This document shows positions 56,451 to 64,000 of a stretch of DNA of 64,000 bases, in pieces. Below the pieces are notes generated by a model, which was not told the origin of the DNA, made no database searches, and saw only the letters and a program-made list of their open reading frames with translations. Position 1 is the stretch's first letter, and every line of letters starts with the position of its first letter. The stretch is taken from NCBI GenBank assembly GCA_944472155.2, contig OX235279.1, positions 157,564,199 to 157,628,198 of the forward strand, given 5' to 3'. This stretch comes from Trichobilharzia szidati (taxonomy: Eukaryota > Platyhelminthes > Trematoda > Strigeidida > Schistosomatidae). The position numbers and the translations under genes are program-made.

Positions 56451-59400
56451 GGCAAAAGGTTTCGTTTCAGTCATCTATGACTCTAAACAATTTTTATTCA
56501 CCAATGTGTTTGGGGTAAACTTTTAAAAAATATTCTTTTTATTACCTTCATGCTTAGCTACATTTCCATTAATTATCATAATTTCTTCAGGTATAGACGA
56601 TGATGCTGCTGAATTATTACTATTACTGCCTTTGACACTTGTTAGCACCGAATCCACATTGCCTAAAATACGCCATTGTTCAAACTGATCATCACTATCG
56701 AACTGCTGTTGTTGTAGACTGTTGTTTGATGACGATAAATCGTTTGGCAGTGCATTTGCCAACTCTGGACTAATACAAGATACAATAAGACGCACAGTGA
56801 AGTCTTGACGAAAGTCATCACACTGCAAACATGTGTCCTGTGTGACATTGAACTCAGCAAGAGTTTTATTCAATGTATCTAAAATAATCGAATAACAAAG
56901 AAGCATATATATATATATATATATATAGTGTAATGAATAGATCTGAGGGCAGTCTTTATAACGTTTCCTCCTCCTCTAAACTTCATACACCTGAGTGTTG
57001 CCCAAAAGCATAGAAATCTCGTATTTCACATCGAGAGTAAGACTAGGCTTCTATAATCATCACAGTGTACTCCGTCTTAAAACACTAGACAACAGGGGGT
57101 GGTTATTCCTGTTTCGCTGAAAACAGTATAGCTGAATGGTATTTGACAGACAGTGAGTGAAGAACTGATCATTTTATCTATCGATTCCTTGCAATCCGAG
57201 TGAGACAAAGAGCTTCAAGCTTTGAATTTCCAGTAGCAATGGTGTTGTTTTTATGGGATGGATTTGCCAACCTCACAAGTCCAATCTTCCTTTTATTTCC
57301 AGAAAACTACTACACCACCACCAGTTAGGCGAGATTTAAAAGTTCGTCAGTTCGGGATCAAACCTGGACCTGCTGTATGACTGGTAAGCATTCAATCGCT
57401 GAGACACCGAAGCATCAAGGCAGAAGCGCTAGCTATACACCAAGATAAACCTTGAACTGTGAATACAGAAGCAATTTGTCCGATCCCATTTTATTACTGT
57501 GTCCTTTCTTTTCTTTAATTCATGCAACAACTCAGTATGTAATCCGTAGTCCTTCGTCTTATTTTTTCCCTTCAAATTCGCAAATTTGAAATATACTCCA
57601 TAAAATATATATTCTGAATCTCTCACCCTTTTGAGTGATGTTCTTGTTTCCAAGCGATTGTCATTTTTAATGGTAAACATTTCTGAGGGGTACTTACTCA
57701 TCACTCATTGTGTTTAGAATACGTATGAACAACTGACCTCATAGACAATTCCTTGACCTTTAACAACACAATATAACTAAATGTACAGTTTTGAAGTGAA
57801 GTTACGAAAAGAATATTCTTTGCTGACCTACGCATTTTTCTGACTTTCTAGTATGATTTACTTTCACTTAACTATAAGAGTTGACAGCTATCAATTACAC
57901 CGATCTACAGTATCCTTCACTAAATCTTAACACAGTAGTCTTCAGTAAGAATAAGATCACTGGTTGACAGGTTTATGGTCATCTTTCTATGACTACAATT
58001 ACTGTAATTCAGTTAGTTACAGTTCGGACTCAGTCATCTGAAAGAGAGATTTTCTATAATTCAGGTAAGTAATATGAGCCGTACCATCGTACGAGGCCTA
58101 ATGACATTACTGCCCAGGTGTCCAAGATGAATGAAGCCAGGGGGATGGGATTTGATCTCGGGAGTCAGTGGCTGAAAGCCAGTGAGTAATATCTCTAATG
58201 ATATGCATTTCAACCTAAGAGAATTTATTGAATTAAATTTTCGAATTACCTTACGATTTTTTTTCGATTACAGCTTGATGCCACACCGTATATTTAGGTA
58301 CAGGTATGGAATTTTCAGCATGGATATCGGTAGCCCAAATTTTGCAGGCCGACCATAGATATCGGGTGTGCGCCGGCAGGGGGTCGAACCCCGGACCATG
58401 TGCACGGTCGGGGAGAGTCCTAACCACTGTGCCACCGACGCACAGGCAATCGGCAGGAAGCCTTGGACCTAGGTTTCGTGCTAGTAGGCACTCCCCACTC
58501 AACAAGGGGTATCTGCAACCTTGAAAAGACTCATGTTCCTCCTGAGATTCGAACCGACGTCACCCATTGCTGCAGTCAGAGGCGTGATTGACCTCCTGTA
58601 GGATTGTATTGGATACTTTAATTGGACATTAGTTGGTACGAAGTAAAATTTAACAACACACTTTCCTTTGTAAACAATGTATGTCGTCTGCTTGATACCA
58701 CAAATGATATAATCAAGAAAGCAGGTAAAAGAGCATGGAGGCATGTAATAGTGATTAATTAAGATGACTAGCTGGATAATACTCACATCAACCAGTAGTG
58801 TTTGCCAGCCAGTGGTCTAAACACACTGGACAGCCATTTCGTCCAAGTAGCAGCTAGCCAAACAGAATTCATATGGTTTCAAGTGATTCGGCTCGCCCCG
58901 AACTGAGTCAAACCGGATACACCGTTGATGGATTCAGCTACAAACGAGTGAAACCACCATCCGGTGTTTAGGTCACTTCTAGAAAACACTACTAGTTGAT
59001 GTATGTATGCGTGGTATCCAGCTGCTCATGTAGCATGGACAAATCTATGCTAACAGCATATAAACTGAGAGCATGATTCATCAATAAAAAGTGCTCATAA
59101 AACAAAAACATCAGAGGAATATGCACGAACTGTGTAGAACCTCGTATACCTGCAACTTGATCTCATCTGAGATACTTAGAAGTCAGGAACATGCTAAGAG
59201 CTAAACGTGTCGCCAGAAGGCTGGTGATACTACCCAGTTGGCCAGGCTGAAGTAGTAGTGGAGTGGGACTCAAACCCATGACACAACGGCTGCAAACCAG
59301 GTGTTAAAGCCGATATGTGACATCTCATGAGTCAGAAAAAAGGAGTAAAAGAGTAAAAAAAAACATACAGAAAATTATTTATTGACGATTAACAACTGCC

Positions 59401-62400
59401 TACCTTCATCTGTTTCACCTTCTTCACTTGATATCAAAATAACACCACGATCAGACAGTTCTACATCTGGTGCTAACATGCCTAAATGTCGGATTAGAAT
59501 ACGATCACGTAGAATACGCAGGGTGAGCATTTCTGGTGCGCAGACTAAGCGTAGCTGGGAATTTTTGATTGTATCACTACACACCAGACAAGAGGGATTT
59601 GGTGGTGCCGGTTTCACTGGGACAACAAGACGACGATTGCCACGACGACCAGTTGCTTGACGATGGAGGTAGACGGTGCGTATACGCTAGGAAAAAAAGG
59701 GAATTAGAGAGAAAATATTGTTCACTACATATGATCAGCTCACAAATAAAAACTTCAAAAATAAAACGCTTTATTATATCTTCAGGGGGTTAGAAAATTT
59801 CTTTTTATCAACGTTGTGTTGTGAACAACGCACATACACACGCACAATTTTGAAAAATGTAAGTACAGCTAATGTGAATTGACAGACGGTGCTTAAGTAT
59901 GATACATGGTCATTGAAATTGGAAGATATGAGAAGGTTAGTTGTCTTTGACCACATATGTTTGAATTCTGCCTCTCGTGTTAAGCGGTATAATATATAGT
60001 CAATAAAACAGGTTAGATGTAGCGTGTTAGGTAGGGAGGGTAAAACCATGGATGAGGTAGTGAAGCTACATCGACTGAGATGGCTAGGACACGTATTACG
60101 CATTCTGAGCAGTCGCCTTCTTCATCCAGCAGTGTCAGCTGAAATAAGATTAGGCTGCAAGACAATTAGATGTGATCAAAACGAAACATAACAGTTGGTT
60201 CGAGCCACGATGCAGAGAGACTGTCTGGTTGAAGCCACCTGGATACTAATAACCAATTGCTGGAGACTATTATTGACATCTGAAACTCAATTAGGACGGT
60301 GATAACAACTGCCCTAGAAGAACACCGGTGGCTGAAAGAGTGATGAAGGTGTAAAAATATCTCCCGGGTTTAAGTCACTTGTGATTAATACAAAGTTGAG
60401 AGGATGTGTAAGAATTTCCTGGAGAATAGTACTGGAAGCATGAAGAAATCAAACGAAGATCTATTCTCTTAAGTCAAAACTACACAGATGAAACGCAATC
60501 TGTGACCTTTGTACAGTATGTATCTAGATCATATTACTAGTCATGTTGCCACAAATTTAACACGCACCCGAGAATGAAGATGATGTTGGTAAAGGAGAAT
60601 GATGCGCAGGAAGGCTTCGTGTGCTCTTGGAATTATGTGGGCGGTTGTTACTTCCCGGCTGCCTACACCGTGGAAGTTTATTGACTCTTCGGGTACCTGA
60701 AATAGAAAGAGGGTTAGTGTTCCGTGACCGCGAAGCCCAGAGGACAACTGCTTGAGGCCGGTCACGCACGGCCTGTATGAACTGGTTTCTTGGTTTGGTT
60801 CCGTATTAGTAAACTTACCCCCAGTTACGGAACACCATAGGTGGGGTAAGTCAGGATGTACAACTTTTGAGGTCGACCTTTTCTAACCCCTCCTCTTTAG
60901 AGTGGAGAGACAGCATAGCTGGCATGTTGGTCATCTGAGGCAATCATCTTACTGCTGTTACATCCCTATTCTCCAATAGTAGAACTTTTCCCACAGACCT
61001 CCAGCATTGTACAATAAATCTTGAACTGTTCCGGTAACTGCTTTTAGTCTAATAGCCAACCTAACAGTCTTCCTGGCATGGTAGGACTTGCAGGGACATC
61101 AGTTGCAGTCAGTGTAGCTTATTGCATCATTGAGATATGGAAGCCCGACTACCACGTTAAAGTAGCAGCTATCGCACCGGTATGAGGATTTGTGATATAT
61201 GATCCAGAGTCTAAAAACGCAGTTAATTAGCTAAATAAACAATAACTGTCAATCATTAAGAGACTTGAGGAATCAGTCTCTTGTGATACTAAATGTAGTA
61301 TTTTTAGATATTTTAAGGGGATTTTTTACAACCCAAGGTGAGAATTCACCAGTTTAACGCTGTTGTATGTACCATTTAGGCATAAATTAAGTGACACGAT
61401 TCATTATTATCTAAAAAGTCGTGGATAATGCCAGGGAGTTTGAAACAATTCTTAGAGGGAACACTGTTTCCCGCATGGATGCAGGTATATCCATCCGACT
61501 AGTTCAAAATAAGACGAAACGCACATCTTGGATTCTACCACTGGTCACCCCATCGGCCGACTACTAACCAGTTGTTATTCTTGACATCAATACGCATCAG
61601 TTGTACATCTAAATCGACAGTACACAAATAAACAGACGTGTCTTCAGAAAACATTCGAAGCTCTGAAAACTTTTTTATCAATCAGTGGAAAATGGGAATG
61701 TACATACAAACATACACAGATCAATAAAAGACAACAAAACAAGTTACCTCGTAATGTTTAGATAAAATATGTCTGGCTTGAAGTACCATTAGCCCAGCGA
61801 CTATTGCATTAGTAGACGCTACCGCAGGAATGATATTCCCAGCTAAAGATTTGACTGTAAATCGAGTGAGCTGATCAGCACCAGGTAAGTGGAACAATTG
61901 TGAACGAATGACGGCAGCGGACGCCACAAAATCCATAGCCTCTTGATCATCCTGAAATACAACAATGTGTATGAAAACTAAGTCTGTTTCAAAATTCTCT
62001 CAGACGTGTGGTAACCTGAAAATAAATAGTCATCGGGATGTGATAACGTCACAACCAATATTGTAGTACACCAGTTTACATGCATGTTTGTAGATGCATA
62101 TACATAGGGAAGAATAACTGCGATTTTCAGGTCAGGATCGAGGGAACATATACCTAAATGGTTTGGAAAAAAATCATAAACCTCGACTGTCGCAGGTTGT
62201 AGACTACCGGACTCATCCATAGTAAATGTTAGTGTTATAGATGCATACTGCAATACGTTGAAGCGATAGTCATTTTGTAAAACCGAATCCACCCACATAA
62301 ACGACCTGATACGGCCAAGGGTCGGTAGACTTTGGTCTTCCTCTCGAAATGCTCACATGTAGCCACGCGTTCGTAGGCATTGCTGGGTAAGTTCTATGCA

Positions 62401-64000
62401 CTGCCTTTAATCGGAGAGGGTGTTTCTCATAAAGGTAAAAGGGTAAATGCAAACGCCTGTCACTCATAATCGGATTGGTGGACGTACTGATCTACCTATA
62501 GGATCTGAAAAATCCTGATTCCAAATCTATAGTGTAGATATGCTCCAAAATCCGAAAGGATCGAATGGCGTATCAACCTGTCTTGGTCACCGATAACCAT
62601 GGGAACGCAGCCCCTAACGCTGCTTCACTACCTTGTGCAGATGTCAAGTTTAAGTCTGGGAGTGGGATGGACCCTTAAGATAACCACCCGCCCCAGTTTG
62701 TGCATCCCAGCAGTATCCCAGACCTCTCACAAACTATGAGGTTCTGTGTGGTGCATCACTTGAAGCCCATAACGTACCAAGTTTGTGTCTCAGTAATAAC
62801 AGCAATGATAAAAACAGGTGAATATTATCATTCGTTTAGAGATTAATTTGCATTTCCTGCCAACTAACTTTGTTTGACTGTCACTCACCGGTAAGTTGAC
62901 AAATCCCATATAGGACGACATGCGCGTTCTGGATCCCAGCGATAGTCACACAACCAGATAAAATACATATCATCATGTTGCACAACCTGGTATGGATGAA
63001 ATTACGCCGGATGTTACCTCGGTCAACTCGACAGACGTGTTGAATCATTATGATTAGAAGCCACTGACAATCAGAAGACGTAAGTGTTAATCACACTGTT
63101 TTATTGCAGTTATCCCGCGTAAGTGGTCGGCTGTCAAGTAGATGGACAACTAGTGTGGTGTTCTCAAAAGGACAGTAACGTACCATTCATTTATTCACCT
63201 AACACACAGTTAGGCATTGTACGTGATAACTGCAGTGAAATAATTACCTGATTAACATTCAGATTACAACATAGCTCATAGGTCACGGTTTGGGATTCTG
63301 CCACGAACCAGGTTTTCATTTCAGCCTTAATCATCACCCGGCTACAATAATAGTTGAATTAACACTTCAGTCTTCTAGGATTGAGATCAGAAGTTGAATC
63401 ATTAGTAGTTATTAATGTGGTAGTGAGAAAACATGAATTCAAATCAATCCTGAGAAAAAAACAAGGTGCAACAATTTAAGAATGCTTCCCAACAACGCAG
63501 GTTCACAGGGAAACTAAACTATGACATGCCACACTGCAAACTTCGCTCGATACCGAAGATCAGATGGCCAACCAAAAACAAGAATTCTGGCAAGTGCACA
63601 ACAGACATGCAGAAGAAAATCGCTGTAAACTGGATCGTTGAATGGCATCATATCCCAGGAAAGTGAAACTCGAATGAAAATTTGACGAGATTCGCATGAA
63701 GGAGACTGAGTTAAAAAGAAACGAAAATTTATGAGGAATCGTTGAGCCAGAAGCTAGACTAGAATGCAAAGAACAGAGTGAAATGGTGATGTGCTGCTGC
63801 AGAAGCACAACGTTCCATTAGGAACCCATGCGAATAACAACAATAATTACATAAAATCTGATAAATTGGAAAAAAAAATTGGCAAAAACAGGTATGCCAT
63901 TATAAAAACAACGAGTTAATCCTGATAACCAAAAAACCTTTTTTTTTACCTTATCCCATACTAAAAACTTGTCTCCACCGCCATCTTCTACTTGTTTTTG
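53805..64000 (-). CDS. UBA2: SUMO-activating enzyme subunit 2 (UBA2), last five exons
   Basis: Catalytic subunit of the heterodimeric SUMO E1, which adenylates SUMO and carries it as a thioester; nuclear. Exons 63950-64000 (enters from the right edge), 61748-61951, 59404-59686, 56546-56878 and 53805-54130 join in frame and give 398 residues. Seen: [17 protein letters not shown], where adenylation- and Cys-domain parts meet, then [20 protein letters not shown] (end of the adenylation fold); [18 protein letters not shown] with the CxxC that is the second half of the E1 zinc site; the ubiquitin-fold domain with [30 protein letters not shown] and [10 protein letters not shown]; a Ser/Asn/Gln-rich linker; a basic KRKLKN..KKTR patch; and an acidic tail [11 protein letters not shown]. 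Exon boundaries all have GT..AG. The ATP-binding part and catalytic cysteine lie outside the window. The C-terminal tail looks longer and more Ser/Asn-rich than in vertebrates. Confidence 0.96.
54300..56410 (+). mobile_element. RTE-B copy in UBA2 intron 4, antisense and interrupted
   Basis: Follows RTE-B from the linker ([16 protein letters not shown]) through RT ([30 protein letters not shown]) and [15 protein letters not shown] to ..WEQTNQEP at 55700. It resumes after a nested insert at 56128 with QQI..KW and ends with GTTGAAGCCCTATATTCCAC, TCGGAACCCAAGGGA. A dinucleotide repeat follows. Many frameshifts. Confidence 0.88.
55701..56122 (+). mobile_element. RTE-A 3' fragment nested in RTE-B
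   Basis: Starts within [12 protein letters not shown] and continues through [25 protein letters not shown] and the RTE-A 3' UTR. AGCCA at 55696-55700 and 56123-56127 looks like a 5-bp target duplication; removing the insert rejoins EQTNQEP to AQQI. Nearly identical to 34045-34475. Confidence 0.85.
56411..56446. repeat. (AT)n microsatellite at the RTE-B tail
   Basis: About 17 AT units directly after the RTE-B 3' end; RTE elements commonly end in short simple repeats. A shorter (AT)n run lies at 56906-56927, just upstream of the UBA2 exon acceptor. Confidence 0.9.
57195..57425 (-). repeat. SINE-like repeat, family II, copy 2
   Basis: The minus strand has an A-box-like TGTCTCAGCGATTGAATGC and B-box-like GGTTTGATCCCG. 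The distal part aligns with the copy at 26110-26312. Located in UBA2 intron 3. Confidence 0.55.
58254..58441 (-). repeat. tRNA-derived SINE, copy 2
   Basis: The 73-nt tRNA-like head at 58369-58441 (minus strand, GCGTCGG start, GGTTCGACCCC B box) and the following body match the copy at 37671-37867 almost base for base, ending in a run of A (T on plus at about 58257-58264). In UBA2 intron 3. Confidence 0.88.
58505..58610 (-). repeat. Possible tRNA-related fragment
   Basis: The minus strand carries GGTTCGAATCTC, a perfect pol III B-box core, but no matching A box or acceptor stem. Probably part of another SINE. Confidence 0.35.
59880..60310 (+). mobile_element. RTE-A 3' fragment in UBA2 intron 2
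   Basis: Reads [16 protein letters not shown], then [32 protein letters not shown], with frame breaks. A subgroup more diverged from the 32.5-34.5 kb copy. Confidence 0.8.
60311..61440. other. UBA2 intron 2, no gene seen
   Basis: The stretch 60541-60800 is GC-richer than its surroundings with open frames on the minus strand, but I recognise no product. Confidence 0.45.
61484..61545 (+). ncRNA. Degenerate schistosome-type hammerhead ribozyme (Sm-alpha-like), copy 2
   Basis: Plus strand: GGTATATCCA, CCGACTAG (in place of CTGATGAG), stem II TTC..AAATAAGAC, GAAA, CGCACATC, then TTGGATTCTACCAC. This follows the order of the Sm-alpha ribozyme through the cleavage-side strand (CTGGATTCCAC). The core is mutated at several bases, so likely inactive. 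In UBA2 intron 2. Confidence 0.65.
61952..63460 (-). other. UBA2 intron 1, unique-looking part
   Basis: No coding exon or repeat family recognised. Splice donor is at 63948-63949 and acceptor at 61952-61953. Confidence 0.5.
63470..63850 (+). mobile_element. RTE-B 3'-end fragment in UBA2 intron 1
   Basis: Contains [16 protein letters not shown] (cf. ILKIRRPERITNKK of the full copy) and ends AACGTTCCATTAGGAACCCA with an (AAC/AAT)n tail. Confidence 0.8.

Noticed and set aside
57429..57704. Minus-strand ORF (91 codons) as an extra UBA2 exon
   Set aside because: The flanking exons join in frame to complete the ubiquitin-fold region without it, and a weakly similar stretch at 42710-42895 suggests a repeat.
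60541..60769. Two overlapping minus-strand ORFs in UBA2 intron 2 as a gene
   Set aside because: Short, no domain recognised, and codons such as those in the 74-residue frame show no protein family; more likely part of an old repeat.
62270..62467. 65-codon minus-strand ORF in UBA2 intron 1
   Set aside because: No family similarity and not needed to connect the exons.

Overview
This is a eukaryotic, AT-rich, repeat-dense window, almost certainly from a trematode flatworm and most likely a blood fluke (Schistosoma). The indications are very small introns (33, 43, 47 and 48 bp) beside introns of 2-3 kb, a CsRn1/Boudicca-type Gypsy element, RTE- and CR1-clade non-LTR retrotransposons, schistosome-type (Sm-alpha) hammerhead ribozyme relics, and a possible trans-splicing acceptor between two closely packed genes. 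The species is inferred from these features and was not tested by a search.

Four host genes are supported. On the minus strand at 16.2-17.2 kb lies the N-terminal half of an SVOP/SV2-type MFS transporter. About 0.4 kb away and divergent from it, on the plus strand, is a four-exon EMC5/MMGT1 gene (ER membrane complex subunit 5). Only 13 nt after its stop codon comes the start of a five-exon WDR53 homologue (18.08-24.07 kb), which looks like a two-gene polycistron. At the right edge, on the minus strand (53.8-64.0 kb), are the last five exons of UBA2, the SUMO E1 catalytic subunit, ending in a nuclear-localisation-like patch and an acidic SUMO-interaction-like tail. The transporter, the ER insertase subunit, the WD-repeat protein and the SUMO E1 share no pathway; EMC5 and WDR53 are linked by position only.

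The rest is mobile DNA. Region 1-7.75 kb is a head-to-tail array of a 1,987-bp unit carved out of a dead RTE element (called RTE-A here). It is interrupted at 7,750 by a Gypsy element that keeps its 5' LTR but has no 3' LTR. One nearly identical copy of the array unit lies 22 kb away (28.4-30.3 kb) inside a longer RTE-A copy, and identity falls abruptly at both ends. Further RTE-A copies fill 31.9-34.5 kb. A CR1-clade element with a PHD-finger ORF1 occupies 38.4-42.7 kb and carries a Gypsy-type solo LTR. A second RTE family (RTE-B) has a full-length 3.19-kb copy at 45.6-48.8 kb with a 10-bp target-site duplication, and many 5'-truncated copies, several inside WDR53 and UBA2 introns. Smaller items are a tRNA-derived SINE in two copies, a second SINE-like family, an unclassified 253/313-bp element with 4-bp duplications, an 81-bp hairpin-bearing insertion, and two hammerhead relics.

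All retroelement reading frames seen here are broken. Family and clade names rest on recognisable protein motifs and on comparison of copies within the window.
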